From assembly GCF_001865995.1 (NCBI RefSeq), contig NZ_MLQQ01000035.1, forward strand, positions 1 to 64,000: a stretch of DNA of 64,000 nt, in the 5' to 3' direction. Shown in pieces: positions 43,494 to 51,948 of the stretch. Both the position numbers and the translations under genes were made by a program. The notes beneath the pieces were generated by a model. It was not told where the DNA came from. It ran no database searches and saw nothing but the letters and a program-made list of their open reading frames with translations. Origin of the DNA: Anaerobacillus arseniciselenatis. Lineage in GTDB: Bacteria; Bacillota; Bacilli; Bacillales; Anaerobacillaceae. Within the stretch, counting starts at the first letter, position 1. Each line of letters starts with the position of its first letter.

Positions 43494-43576
43494 AATGAGT
43501 AAATTCATAATACCAATAAAATAGCTACATTAACATACCTAATGTGGCTAAATAAGCATTATGAAAACTTATAAAT
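43494..43576 (+). mobile_element. degenerate MITE-like element, copy 10
   Basis: gaatgagtaaattcataata, a cctaatgtggct core and gcattatgaaaact. It is recognisable by its ends and by the gctacatta/taatgtggc arms but much eroded. Confidence 0.4.
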
Positions 43577-43616
43577 AAAAAGCAGACGGCACTTTTAAGT
43601 GTTAGTCTGCTTTTTT
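43577..43616 (+). terminator. terminator after acyl-CoA synthetase gene
   Basis: AAAAGCAGAC, inner CACTT/AAGTG, GTCTGCTTTTTT. A good stem with a T run. Confidence 0.85.
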
Positions 43617-43620
43617 GTTA

Positions 43621-43766
43621 CGGAGGCGCCTCCGCTTTTCTTTGTCCAGCTGCGGCGTCTAGGTCCTCGAAAACTTCAGACATCACTAGAAAAGGTAAAA
43701 AGCGCCTTTTTAGTGATGTCCTCCAGTTTTTTTCGGACCTACCCAAGGCGCCTCCGCTTTTCTTCC
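43621..43766. repeat. family-4 repeat, copy 3
   Basis: Starts cggaggcgcctccgcttttc and ends aaggcgcctccgcttttctt, with gtccagctgcggcgtctagg and a long inner stem (acatcactaga...agtgatgtcc). It lies between two converging genes. Confidence 0.65.
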
Positions 43767-44567
43767 TTACAAAAAGGTTTTTTGGACTCTTTGGAAGAAG
43801 GAGTTGTCTTTTAGTTTTAACATTTTTACTTGTTTATCTGCTATGTTTACTTTTATATCGTGGCAATGTCTGATGCTTAATGCTTCGTTATCTGCACCGA
43901 TAATTGGATGATCATTTCCATCTTGAACGACTTTTAATGTAAGAGTGCTATCACCACTCAAAATTAAAGGTGCTCCGAGAGTTCGATATTCGTTATTATT
44001 AAGTGATGATATTTCTGTTAATTGGATCGCTTTTAGTCGAGGGTCAACGACAGCGCCACCGAGAGATTTATTATAAGCCGTACTACCGGTAGGTGTAGAG
44101 GCGATTAATCCGTCTCCGCGGAAAGTTTCAAAATGCATATCATCGATGTATACATCAATGACAAATGTTCGAATAACGTTTGAGCGGATAGAGCATTCAT
44201 TGAAACAATAAAAAGGTTTTTCGCCATTAACACTGACTTCGATGAGGTTGTTTTTTCTTACTTCCACTTGTTCATTTTTCATTGCTGCGACGATAGAATC
44301 GATATCGTTGAGTGTGAAATCAGTATAAAACCCAATATGATCTCCAGTATTAATTCCTAAGTATAAACAATCTTCTTGAAATTCGGTTTTACGAAGTGCT
44401 TGTAAAAACGTACCATCTCCGCCTATACTAATAATGATGTTTGCTTCTTGGTAGTTGGAAACGATATCGAAGTTATATTGTTTTGCTACCTCAATTAGGG
44501 GAGCTAATTTTTCTTCTACTTCGTTTGTTGGATGGTAATATAAAAAAACATTTCTACGATCAGCCAT
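43767..44567 (-). CDS. NAD kinase (NadF2/YtdI type)
   Basis: Phosphorylates NAD to NADP. It is 266 residues from ATG 44567; GAAGGAGAG lies 8 nt before this codon but only 2 nt before the upstream ATG 44573. The ATP/NAD-kinase signature IISIGGDGTFLQAL is near residue 45-58, with LGINTGDHIGFYTDF, the NECSIRS loop and the STPTGSTAYNKSLGGAVVDP motif that binds the nucleotide. It is the shorter second NAD kinase found in Bacillus beside the acyl-CoA synthetase/sppA genes. A single gene on the minus strand. Confidence 0.92.
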   Translation of the reverse strand: MADRRNVFLYYHPTNEVEEKLAPLIEVAKQYNFDIVSNYQEANIIISIGGDGTFLQALRKTEFQEDCLYLGINTGDHIGFYTDFTLNDIDSIVAAMKNEQVEVRKNNLIEVSVNGEKPFYCFNECSIRSNVIRTFVIDVYIDDMHFETFRGDGLIASTPTGSTAYNKSLGGAVVDPRLKAIQLTEISSLNNNEYRTLGAPLILSGDSTLTLKVVQDGNDHPIIGADNEALSIRHCHDIKVNIADKQVKMLKLKDNSFFQRVQKTFL

Positions 44568-44668
44568 TTTCATCTCTCCTTCATCTTAAGTTGTACAAGG
44601 TTTGGTCATACTATCACTATTATTTCTTTATTATTTTAGGAAAATCCTGCTTATTTTATTTAATCATT

Positions 44669-44760
44669 TGAGTGAATTTCATAATTACCAAAAATGAGCC
44701 ACTTCACGCAACTATATATTGATCTTTGTGGCGAGAATAATGAATTACGAAATTCATTAA
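44669..44760 (+). mobile_element. MITE-like palindromic element, copy 5 (short form)
   Basis: TGAGTGAATTTCATAATTAC to tgaattacgaaattcattaa, 92 bp, almost the same as copy 4 (37 kb). It lies between the divergent NAD kinase and sppA genes, 28 bases before the sppA start. Confidence 0.78.
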
Positions 44761-44788
44761 TTTTAAAAAAGAAAAGGAGTTGTTTTTT

Positions 44789-45793
44789 ATGAGCAGTAAA
44801 CGGTGGATTGCGCTTGGTTTAGCATTTGCACTTTTCCTTTTTTCAATTGGAATAAGTGCTATCAGCTCAACTGCCACTGGACAATGGACAGGTTTATTTG
44901 CAGTTGATGAAGAGGATGTTTGGGTCGAGAAAAAAGTTGAAAAGGGAAATGGTCAAGGGAAAATTGTTGTATTAAATGTAAATGGTGTTATTCAAGAGCG
45001 GTATGATGCACCTTCTCTCTTTGAAACAGTTACGTATAACCACAGAAATTTTATATCGAAGTTACGTCATGCAAGTGAAGATCATCTTGTCGATGGTATT
45101 ATTATAAGAGTTAATTCACCGGGTGGTGGTGTCGTAGAAAGTGCTGAAATCCATGATTTAATTGTAGAAATACAAGAAGAATTTCGTAAACCTGTATACG
45201 TTTCAATGGCAAGTTTGGCGGCATCTGGAGGATATTATATAGCGGCACCAGCCGATAAAATATTTGCTAACGAAGCAACAATTACTGGCTCACTGGGTGT
45301 CATTATGCAAAGTATTAATATTAGTGAACTAGCTGAAAAATACGGGATTCGATCTGAAACGATAAAAAGTGGTGTACATAAAGATATAATGTCTCCGATG
45401 CGTGAAATGACAGACGAAGAAAGACAAATTTTACAATCTATTATTGATGATTCTTATGAGTCTTTTGTCGATGTCATTAGTAACGGTCGCCAGATGGAAA
45501 GAGAGAAAGTAATAACAATTGCTGATGGAAGAATTTATTCAGGTAAACAAGCCGTGGAATTAGGCCTCGTCGATGAGTTAGGAAATTTAGATCAAGCAAT
45601 TGATGTTATGCGTGAAGAAATTGGCCGAGGAGAAATCGATGTCGTGAAATACGAGGCACGTTTTAGTTTCCCATCTTTTTTAACGATGACAACGCAAAAT
45701 CTGATGTCACGTCATCAAGATCCACTTGGGTTAAATCAACTCGTTCGTCAAACGAATTCACCAACTTTAATGTATTTATATAAGGCAGATTAG
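44789..45793 (+). CDS. sppA: signal peptide peptidase SppA
   Basis: A membrane serine protease that degrades leftover signal peptides and helps resist membrane-active lantibiotics. It is 334 residues from ATG 44789 (AAGGAG upstream; TTG 44780 rejected). The N-terminal membrane anchor is residues 4-28. The Ser/Lys dyad of the Gram-positive half-size SppA is S146 (AASGGYYIAAPADKI) and K198 (KSGVHKDIMSPMREM). The barrel motif RVNSPGGGVVESAEI is clear. The next gene encodes its probable inhibitor, 10 bases downstream. Confidence 0.95.
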   Translation: MSSKRWIALGLAFALFLFSIGISAISSTATGQWTGLFAVDEEDVWVEKKVEKGNGQGKIVVLNVNGVIQERYDAPSLFETVTYNHRNFISKLRHASEDHLVDGIIIRVNSPGGGVVESAEIHDLIVEIQEEFRKPVYVSMASLAASGGYYIAAPADKIFANEATITGSLGVIMQSINISELAEKYGIRSETIKSGVHKDIMSPMREMTDEERQILQSIIDDSYESFVDVISNGRQMEREKVITIADGRIYSGKQAVELGLVDELGNLDQAIDVMREEIGRGEIDVVKYEARFSFPSFLTMTTQNLMSRHQDPLGLNQLVRQTNSPTLMYLYKAD

Positions 45794-45803
45794 GTGGTGA
45801 AAA

Positions 45804-46313
45804 ATGATGGATGAAAAAACGAATAAAGAAGAGCAATTTAACCAAGACGAAAATGAAAAAACTGAATCAATCATTGTAGAAGAAAAGAAATATAAATTTG
45901 CCGGTTTTTGGATGAGGTTTTGGGCGTACTTGTTAGATTTAGTGATCGTTGCTAGTATTAACGGGATTATAGTGACTCCGTTAGTAGCGGTGACTAATAT
46001 TAGAGAGATAAATTTTACTTTTATGACGCTCGAGGCGCTGTTGATCGCTATGATTACATTTCTATACTTTGTCCTATTAACAAAAAAATGGGGTCAAACG
46101 ATAGGGAAAAGAGTCTTTGGTCTAAAGGTAATAAATAAGAAAGAGGGCGCGTTGACGTGGTCGTCAGTTGTTTTTCGTGAAGTTATTGGTCGCTATATTT
46201 TACAAGCATTTACAATAACGTACACACTATATCTAATTGTTGCCTTTCAAAAAGAAAAGCAAGGCCTACATGATATGGTTGGCGAAACGTATGTCATTCA
46301 TGAAGAAATATAA
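45804..46313 (+). CDS. sppI: RDD-domain membrane protein, YteJ/SppI-like
   Basis: A 169-residue membrane protein of the RDD family. ATG 45804 (or 45807) follows GGTGGTG. A charged cytoplasmic N terminus (1-32) precedes the RDD signature (AGFWMRFWAYLLDLVI) and helices at about 42-62, 73-93 and 133-152, with the GQTIGKRVFGLKVIN motif between. In B. subtilis the equivalent protein YteJ (SppI) restrains SppA; adjacency and co-direction with sppA here suggest the same, though the inhibitory segment was not verified. Confidence 0.85.
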   Translation: MMDEKTNKEEQFNQDENEKTESIIVEEKKYKFAGFWMRFWAYLLDLVIVASINGIIVTPLVAVTNIREINFTFMTLEALLIAMITFLYFVLLTKKWGQTIGKRVFGLKVINKKEGALTWSSVVFREVIGRYILQAFTITYTLYLIVAFQKEKQGLHDMVGETYVIHEEI

Positions 46314-46324
46314 ATTTATGTAAG

Positions 46325-46445
46325 TTAATGAATTTCATCATTCATGATTCTCGCCACTAAGATCAATATATAGTTGCGTCAAAACCATTCGCAAACTATA
46401 TATTGTGAGATGTGGCTCGTTTTGGGTAATGATGAAATTCACTCA
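46325..46445 (-). mobile_element. MITE-like palindromic element, copy 6
   Basis: Reverse orientation: ttaatgaatttcatcattca to gtaatgatgaaattcactca. It contains the inner caatatatagttgcgtcaaa hairpin. Copy 7 follows with only two bases between. Confidence 0.75.
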
Positions 46446-46447
46446 AG

Positions 46448-46562
46448 TTAATGAATTTCATCATTCGATATTTTTGCCATTAAGTAACTATGTGTAGTTC
46501 GTTAAATCGTTGGCAACTACATACAGTGTGAAGTGGTAAATTTCGGTAATAACGAAATTCTC
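46448..46562 (-). mobile_element. MITE-like palindromic element, copy 7
   Basis: Head-to-tail with copy 6 in the same orientation: ttaatgaatttcatcattcg to aataacgaaattctcaag. It is subtype b (ttaagtaactatgtgtagtt and caactacatacagtg). The 355-base gap between sppI and ytfI is almost entirely these two copies. Confidence 0.72.
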
Positions 46563-46606
46563 AAGTAGAATGAGGGAGCTGATGCTTCGTACATTCTACT
46601 TTTTTA
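46563..46606 (+). terminator. sppA-sppI operon terminator
   Basis: AAGTAGAATG, 19-nt loop, CATTCTACTTTTTT. It lies downstream of both MITE copies, so the sppA-sppI transcript may include them. Confidence 0.75.
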
Positions 46607-46668
46607 AGTTTACATTGTTTATTTTCATTTATCCGGGGTGATAATGGTGAGAGAAGGGAGATTTTGAC

Positions 46669-47343
46669 ATGCATTGGATTTGGTGGGTAGTAATATCAAT
46701 AACGTCTTTTCTCATATTGCTTCCGTTTGCAAAATTAAAAGTAAATTTAACTTATTTTCATGATCAAGATAATGATGAATTAAACGTAAAAATATCCACC
46801 TTTTTTGGCTTGGCATCATATAAAGTTAGTGTCCCCGTCTTAAAAGTAGATGAAAATTCAGCGTCAATTATAGTAGAAGAGGAACAACATTCGGCAGTTA
46901 GTGATAATGAAAAAACGAAAAAAATTACCCCGGAAATTATTATTCGTGATATTCGAAAAATAAAAGATTTTTTACGCCATGTTATTGGTTTTCATAAAAT
47001 TGTAAAACGCTTTTTAAGAAAGATTTCCATTCATCATTTTTCATGGAAAAGCCGTTTTGGGGTTGGTGAAGCAGCTGCTACAGGAACATTAGTAGGCTCT
47101 GTTTGGGGAATTAAAGGAAGCACTTTAGGGGTAGTTTCTCATTATATGAAATTGAAAGCAGAACCGATTATTGAAGTTCAACCAACTTTTCAGCAACTTA
47201 CATCTCATACGGAAGTTTCGTGTATGTTTTCCTTTCGGCTAGGGCATGCTATAGTCGCAGCATTACAAATCCTCAAACATTGGAAGAAAAGACCAAAGTT
47301 TGTTAGTGAAAATTTGTATGAGCAGAACGGTATTCAAAGTTAG
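46669..47343 (+). CDS. ytfI: YtfI, DUF2953 protein
   Basis: A 224-residue protein of the DUF2953/YtfI family; function unknown. ATG 46669 follows GGGAGA. It has one N-terminal membrane helix (about 3-20), then a beta-rich stretch, a basic helical stretch (IRKIKDFLRHVIGFHKIVKR) and the family patch ISIHHFSWKSRFGVGEAA...GTLVGSVWGIKG. It is immediately upstream of the sporulation gene ytfJ, 13 bases apart, which suggests joint expression in sporulating cells. Confidence 0.88.
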   Translation: MHWIWWVVISITSFLILLPFAKLKVNLTYFHDQDNDELNVKISTFFGLASYKVSVPVLKVDENSASIIVEEEQHSAVSDNEKTKKITPEIIIRDIRKIKDFLRHVIGFHKIVKRFLRKISIHHFSWKSRFGVGEAAATGTLVGSVWGIKGSTLGVVSHYMKLKAEPIIEVQPTFQQLTSHTEVSCMFSFRLGHAIVAALQILKHWKKRPKFVSENLYEQNGIQS

Positions 47344-47356
47344 GAGGGTATACTTT

Positions 47357-47821
47357 ATGTCAGAACATCCAATTCAAGGCTTAATGAAAACAGCAATGGA
47401 AAATATAAAAGAAATGGTTGATGTAAATACCATTGTCGGAGATCCGGTGGAAACTCCCGATGGTAGTGTTATTATTCCCGTTTCTAAAGTAGGTTTTGGC
47501 TTTGCTGCTGGGGGAAGCCAGTTCGTAGTAGATAAGCCTGGTGAAACGAAAGAAACAGACCACCCTTTTGGTGGTGGTAGTGGTGGCGGTGTTTCAATAA
47601 CCCCAATCGCATTTTTAATTGTTAATTCAACAGGGGTAAAAATGGTTCACTTAGATGAGAACACTCACCTTTATGAAAAATTAATGGATTTTGCTCCTCA
47701 AGTTGTCGAGAAAATTCAACAAATGATTAATGGAAATAAAAATCAAAACCAAAACCAAAACCAAGCAGGGCAGATGAATACGACAACAACGCCTCCACCA
47801 AAAAATGATTTAAATTTATAA
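47357..47821 (+). CDS. ytfJ: YtfJ-family sporulation protein
   Basis: A spore-associated protein of the YtfJ/GerW family, needed in Bacillus for normal germination. It is 154 residues from ATG 47357 (TAGGAGGG ahead); the ORF to 47300 overlaps ytfI and is rejected. Signatures: HPIQGLMKTAMENIKEMVDVNTIVG, VSKVGFGFAAGGS and the glycine-rich GGGSGGGVSITP. The C-terminal tail is unusual, with KNQNQNQNQAG followed by a Thr/Pro-rich end. It is cytoplasmic or in the forespore. It is followed by a long hairpin. Confidence 0.93.
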   Translation: MSEHPIQGLMKTAMENIKEMVDVNTIVGDPVETPDGSVIIPVSKVGFGFAAGGSQFVVDKPGETKETDHPFGGGSGGGVSITPIAFLIVNSTGVKMVHLDENTHLYEKLMDFAPQVVEKIQQMINGNKNQNQNQNQAGQMNTTTTPPPKNDLNL

Positions 47822-47830
47822 GTATAAATT

Positions 47831-47885
47831 AGTCAGTATCTTTAAGAAGATCTTGAGAGATCTCTTAAAGGTACTGGCTTTTTTT
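47831..47885 (+). terminator. ytfIJ terminator
   Basis: AGTCAGTATCTTTAAGA, inner AGATCTTGAGAGATC, TCTTAAAGGTACTGGCT, then TTTTTTT. A long, near-perfect stem. Confidence 0.88.
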
Positions 47886-47887
47886 AT

Positions 47888-48040
47888 TGTCTAGCTCCAA
47901 GACACTTCACTGATATTGCTACAGTGCAAGTTTTGCGACGAGTAACCGCAGGAGCACGATTTGGAAGCCAAAAAGCGGCTTCTGTCAAAGGCCTTCCAGT
48001 GCCTTTCGCTCGTGACCAAGGCACTTGCGCTTTTCTTATA
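47888..48040. repeat. family-4 repeat (gcgacgagtaaccgcaggag), copy 4
   Basis: Starts attgtctagctccaagacac, contains tttgcgacgagtaaccgcag and gagcacg, and a gccttccagtgcctttcgct segment, and ends ggcacttgcgcttttcttat. Strongly similar to the copy at 32.0-32.2 kb, including order of segments. Confidence 0.72.
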
Positions 48041-48120
48041 AGCATATTTCTTGAATATTTATTATTTTTTAACTATATTAACACTATATTCATGTTTAAA
48101 AAATAAGGAGGAATTTTGGA

Positions 48121-48621
48121 ATGGCTAATATAACATTTAAGGGGAACCCAGTAACAATATTAGGGAAAGAACTAAAAGTAGGTGATGTAGCACCTGATTT
48201 TTCTGTTTTAGCAAATGACTTATCTCCATTTACTGTAGAAAATATTAAAGGGAACGTTACAATCATAAGTGTTGTTCCTTCTTTAGATACAGGAGTTTGT
48301 GATGCACAAACGAGAAGGTTTAATGAAGAGGCTGCCAGCCTTGATGGAGTAAGTGTTTTAACAATAAGTGTTGATTTACCATTCGCACAAAAACGTTGGT
48401 GTGGTGCTGCAGGGATTGATAAAGTTCAAACATTATCAGATCACCGAGATTTATCATTTGGAAAAGCGTACGGCCTTGTTATAGAAGAATTACGACTACT
48501 AGCTCGAGCAGTATTTGTTATCAATCAACAAGGTGAAGTGGCGTACGTAGAATATGTTTCTGAAGCGACAAACCATCCAGATTACGAAGCAGCACTAGCG
48601 GCAGCCAAGCAATTAGCTTAA
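48121..48621 (+). CDS. tpx: thiol peroxidase Tpx
   Basis: A cytoplasmic atypical 2-Cys peroxiredoxin that reduces hydrogen and lipid peroxides with thioredoxin. It is 166 residues; ATG 48121 follows AAGGAGGAA. The peroxidatic cysteine is C60 in [15 protein letters not shown], and the resolving cysteine is C94 in KRWCGAAGI, the spacing typical of Tpx. The [21 protein letters not shown] start is also diagnostic. It is monocistronic with its own terminator. Position after ytfJ matches B. subtilis ytgI. Confidence 0.96.
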   Translation: MANITFKGNPVTILGKELKVGDVAPDFSVLANDLSPFTVENIKGNVTIISVVPSLDTGVCDAQTRRFNEEAASLDGVSVLTISVDLPFAQKRWCGAAGIDKVQTLSDHRDLSFGKAYGLVIEELRLLARAVFVINQQGEVAYVEYVSEATNHPDYEAALAAAKQLA

Positions 48622-48652
48622 TATTGGAAGATCGTTAAACCATATAATGGGG

Positions 48653-48685
48653 GCGCAAAGCTTTAAGAAGTTTTGCGCTTTTTTT
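48653..48685 (+). terminator. tpx terminator
   Basis: GCGCAAAGCTT, TAAG, AAGTTTTGCGC with one G-U pair, then TTTTTTT. Confidence 0.88.
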
Positions 48686-48686
48686 G

Positions 48687-48897
48687 TTTGTTAGTTGGTT
48701 TGTGGTTAGTTGGTAAGGAAAACACTTACTTTTACATGTTAAGTTAGAGGGTATCGATAAATCGTTATTAAGATTTTGTATGAAAAAAGGTAGGTGCTTT
48801 TGCGAACGAACGTCTGAAATTCGTCAGAAGGTCAAGGTGAAGTGAGGGAAAGCACCCGCCTTTTCCACATGAGATGTTGACTGATTAACGGCATGTG
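48687..48897 (+). repeat. composite R-H-R element
   Basis: gttagttggtttgtggttag, then R with a weak stem (48744-48785), H with stem AGGTAGGTGCTTT against AAAGCACCCGCCTT and loop cgaacgaacgtctgaaattc (48786-48877), and a weak R-like tail. It fills most of the 377-base gap before ytxK. Confidence 0.75.
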
Positions 48898-48998
48898 ATT
48901 GTTTGTGGTTATTGTTTTCACCATTGAATGTATAACTTTCTACTCATAAAGGAATAAAAGATGATAGAATGAGAAGTTGAGAAAGGAGAGGAAGTATT

Positions 48999-49988
48999 TT
49001 GGAAAATAACGATAACTTTGAAGTTTTATTTTCGAACTTGGATGAGAGTGCACAGATCATTCAAAATGAAAGTGAGCTCACTTATTTAGAATCTTTAGTT
49101 TTTGCCGGGGAATGTCTTTTTGAAAATGAAGTTTCAAAACCGTTGAGCGAAATATGTAAAAAGAAAATAAAAAACGCGTTAGAAAATGTAGAACTAGAAA
49201 AATTATCTAAAGAACAAATTCGAAAAGCCTTTCAATTAGCGATTTTAAAAGGTATGAAAGAAGCTACTCAACCACATCATGCAATGACACCAGATGCCGT
49301 TGCCATTTTCATAAGTTATTTAGTTAATAAATTAACGGAGACAAAGGAAAGTTTTCGTATTTTAGACCCGGCTGTAGGGTCAGGGAACTTATTAACAGCC
49401 ATTTTAAACCAAGCAAATAAACATGTTTCCAGTTTTGCGATTGAGCCTGATGAAACGTTGCTTCAGTTAGGCTATGTTAGTGCGAATTTGCAGCAACATC
49501 ATATAGAATTTTTCCATCAAGATAGTTTAACGGAAATATTTATTGACCCTGTAGATATAATTGTTGCTGATTTGCCAATCGGGTACTATCCAAATGAAGA
49601 AGTGGCCAATAAATATGAATTAAAAGCTAAAGAGGGGATGTCGTACACGCATCACTTGATGATCGAACAATCATTAAATTATACGAAGTCAGGCGGATTT
49701 TTAATCTTTATGATTCCTAATTTTATGTTCGAATCTGATCAAGCGAAGCAACTTCATACATATCTAAAGGAACAAGCTCATATTTATGGTTTACTTCAAT
49801 TACCGAAGTCGATGTTTAAAGAAGAAAAACATGCAAAAAGTATATTTATTATTAGGAAAAAAGGAGAAAATATAAAAGCTCCTAACCAAGCACTTTTAAG
49901 TGAATTACCATCATTTTCAAATAAACAAGCTTTAACGGAAATGATTAAAAGTATTAATCAATGGTTTGATGCACACTTAACAGAATAA
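48999..49988 (+). CDS. ytxK: YtxK, N6-methyltransferase-fold protein
   Basis: A 329-residue class I SAM-dependent methyltransferase-like protein, the length of B. subtilis YtxK. TTG 48999 follows AAAGGAGAGG. An N-terminal helical part (1-90) is followed by the SAM motif I LDPAVGSGNLLTAIL near 125-140 and the catalytic-type motif IVADLPIGYYP, a variant of the NPPY motif of N6-adenine methylases (Asn and first Pro replaced), so base methylation is uncertain. No restriction enzyme is nearby. It lies upstream of ackA in many bacilli, as here, and its target is unknown. Confidence 0.88.
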   Translation: MENNDNFEVLFSNLDESAQIIQNESELTYLESLVFAGECLFENEVSKPLSEICKKKIKNALENVELEKLSKEQIRKAFQLAILKGMKEATQPHHAMTPDAVAIFISYLVNKLTETKESFRILDPAVGSGNLLTAILNQANKHVSSFAIEPDETLLQLGYVSANLQQHHIEFFHQDSLTEIFIDPVDIIVADLPIGYYPNEEVANKYELKAKEGMSYTHHLMIEQSLNYTKSGGFLIFMIPNFMFESDQAKQLHTYLKEQAHIYGLLQLPKSMFKEEKHAKSIFIIRKKGENIKAPNQALLSELPSFSNKQALTEMIKSINQWFDAHLTE

Positions 49989-50091
49989 ATTCTAAAAGAG
50001 TGAGTAGCCTTTGGAGGTAAAAGCTCTTTTTGTTTGGAAAAACGGTTGGTTTGTTGTTTATTTTATTGGTTAGACTACGCCCTCCCATTAA

Positions 50092-50145
50092 TTTTACAGT
50101 TTGGATGGTGACTGGGTCCCCGTCATACTTACCAGATTTTAAGTA
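50092..50145 (+). repeat. solitary R unit
   Basis: After a ttggtttgttgtttattttattggttag run and ttttacagt comes ggatggTGACtGGgtcCCcGTCAtac, the R unit with a slightly altered, still paired stem. No H follows. It is in the 516-base gap before ackA. Confidence 0.5.
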
Positions 50146-50190
50146 AATAAATAACTCGGTCTCTTGGTAAGCTAAAATGAACGAGCATAA

Positions 50191-50213
50191 TTTGTCCACA
50201 CCACACGGACAAA
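50191..50213. promoter_or_regulatory. TTTGTCC/GGACAAA inverted repeat upstream of ackA
   Basis: TTTGTCC, 9-nt spacer, GGACAAA, followed by another ttgtccac at about 50222. Could be an operator or a hairpin; no factor is assigned. The remaining gap to ackA (50250-50480) is AT-rich, without a clear cre site. Confidence 0.3.
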
Positions 50214-50504
50214 ATGGCAAATTGTCCACGAAAGGTGTCAGACACTAAGGGGTTTTTACTATTAGCACTATTGTAATACAGCGACAGCTTATATTATAGT
50301 ACAGATTTTTCTGTATTATTATAAAACATTGATATATCAAGGGTGTTTTATTTTTTAATATTAACTGTTTCATAAAAATTCATGTAATTTTCAATAAAAA
50401 TTGCTTTTTGCTATTGAAAAATAGTAATAACAATGTTTAAATAGAGAAGGTGAAAAATTCGATTTAGTTAAGGGGTATCCCTTATTTTAAAGGAGATGTA
50501 GGAA

Positions 50505-51692
50505 ATGGCAAAAATTATGGCGATTAATGCGGGGAGTTCGTCATTAAAGTTTCAGCTTTTAGACATGCCAACTGAAACAGTTGTGACAAAAGGTATCGTT
50601 GAAAGAATTGGTTTAGGAGACGCAATTTTCCAAATTGAGGTGAAAGGTGAAAAGCAAAAAGAAACGCGCGAAATTACCGATCATTCTCAAGCTGTAAAAA
50701 TATTATTAGATAAGTTAACAAATTTAGGAATCATTTCTTCTTTAGATGAAATAGAAGGAATTGGCCACCGTGTGGTTCATGGCGGTGAAAAGTTTAATGA
50801 TTCTGTATTAATTACAGATGAAGTATTACAAGGGATCGAAGAGGTTTCTGAATTAGCTCCACTTCACAATCCAGCAAACATTGTTGGAATCAAATCATTT
50901 ATGGAAGTATTACCCAATGTTCCAGCTGTAGCGGTATTTGACACAGCGTTTCATCAAACGATGCCGGAGCAATCTTTCTTATATAGTTTACCTTATGAGT
51001 ATTATGAAGACTTTGGGATCCGTAAATATGGCTTCCATGGAACATCACATAAATATGTAAGTGAACGTGCAGCAGAATTACTAGGTAGACCAATCGAACA
51101 ACTTCGTTTAATTTCTTGTCACCTTGGAAATGGCGCTAGTATTGCGGCAATTGAAGGCGGGAAATCGATTGATACATCAATGGGCTTTACACCACTTGCA
51201 GGGGTAACGATGGGAACACGTTCTGGAAACATTGACCCAGCGTTAATTCCTTACATTATGGATAAGACTGGACAAACTGCAACAGAAGTGTTAGATGTTC
51301 TAAATAAAAAGAGTGGAATGCTTGCTTTATCTGGTTTTTCAAGTGACTTGCGTGACATTGAAACTCAGGCAGAAGAAGGTAATGAAAGAGCAGAATTAGC
51401 GTTAGAAGTATTTACTTCACGTATCCATAAATATATCGGTTCTTATGCGTCTCGTATGCATGGCGTTGATGCTGTTATTTTCACAGCAGGAATTGGTGAA
51501 AACAGTGATGTCATTCGTGCTCGCGTCTTAAAAGGGCTAGAGTTTATGGGGATTTATTGGGATCCTTCATTAAACCAAGTACGAGGAAAAGAAGCATTCT
51601 TAAACTATCCACATTCTCCAGTAAAAGTGATAATCATTCCAACGAATGAAGAAGTTATGATTGCTAGAGATACGGTAAGATTAACAAATTAA
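50505..51692 (+). CDS. ackA: acetate kinase AckA
   Basis: Makes ATP and acetate from acetyl phosphate in overflow metabolism (reversible). It is 395 residues, the usual length. ATG 50505 follows AAAGGAGAT. It starts [20 protein letters not shown], the family phosphate-binding N terminus. Other signatures are [44 protein letters not shown] and FTAGIGENS. It complements AcsA (acetate uptake) at 25 kb. It is followed by a GTGTCAGACAC hairpin repeat. Confidence 0.97.
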   Translation: MAKIMAINAGSSSLKFQLLDMPTETVVTKGIVERIGLGDAIFQIEVKGEKQKETREITDHSQAVKILLDKLTNLGIISSLDEIEGIGHRVVHGGEKFNDSVLITDEVLQGIEEVSELAPLHNPANIVGIKSFMEVLPNVPAVAVFDTAFHQTMPEQSFLYSLPYEYYEDFGIRKYGFHGTSHKYVSERAAELLGRPIEQLRLISCHLGNGASIAAIEGGKSIDTSMGFTPLAGVTMGTRSGNIDPALIPYIMDKTGQTATEVLDVLNKKSGMLALSGFSSDLRDIETQAEEGNERAELALEVFTSRIHKYIGSYASRMHGVDAVIFTAGIGENSDVIRARVLKGLEFMGIYWDPSLNQVRGKEAFLNYPHSPVKVIIIPTNEEVMIARDTVRLTN

Positions 51693-51700
51693 TTAACAAA

Positions 51701-51823
51701 GAGGCTGGGACAAAACAAAGTGTCAGACACCGCTAGACACTGAATATAGACATAAGATAAATCTTTACGTCTATATTTAGTAGGATCCACGTGGTGTCAG
51801 ACACTTTTGTCCCAGCCTCTTTT
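51701..51823. terminator. 119-bp GTGTCAGACAC hairpin repeat, copy B
   Basis: GAGGCTGGGACAAAACAAAG to CTTTTGTCCCAGCCTC, then TTTTC. Compared with copy A the outermost arm is changed on both sides (gaggctggg/cccagcctc instead of gagggtggg/cccaccctc), so pairing is kept. It terminates ackA. Confidence 0.78.
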
Positions 51824-51948
51824 CTATTGAAAAAAGCTAATATCAACATTCTTTAAAAAAGAACCTTATAAAATAATAGCAGGAAATTATGTATATCATG
51901 ATGAATACATAACTTATTATATGCTTTTTTAGTGGGGAGTGACATAGA

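Noticed and set aside
47924-48106. 60-residue ORF before tpx
   Set aside because: Reads through a family-4 repeat, no ribosome site.
50250-50504. cre site activating ackA
   Set aside because: CG dinucleotides are nearly absent in the 250 bases before ackA and none sits in a matching context.
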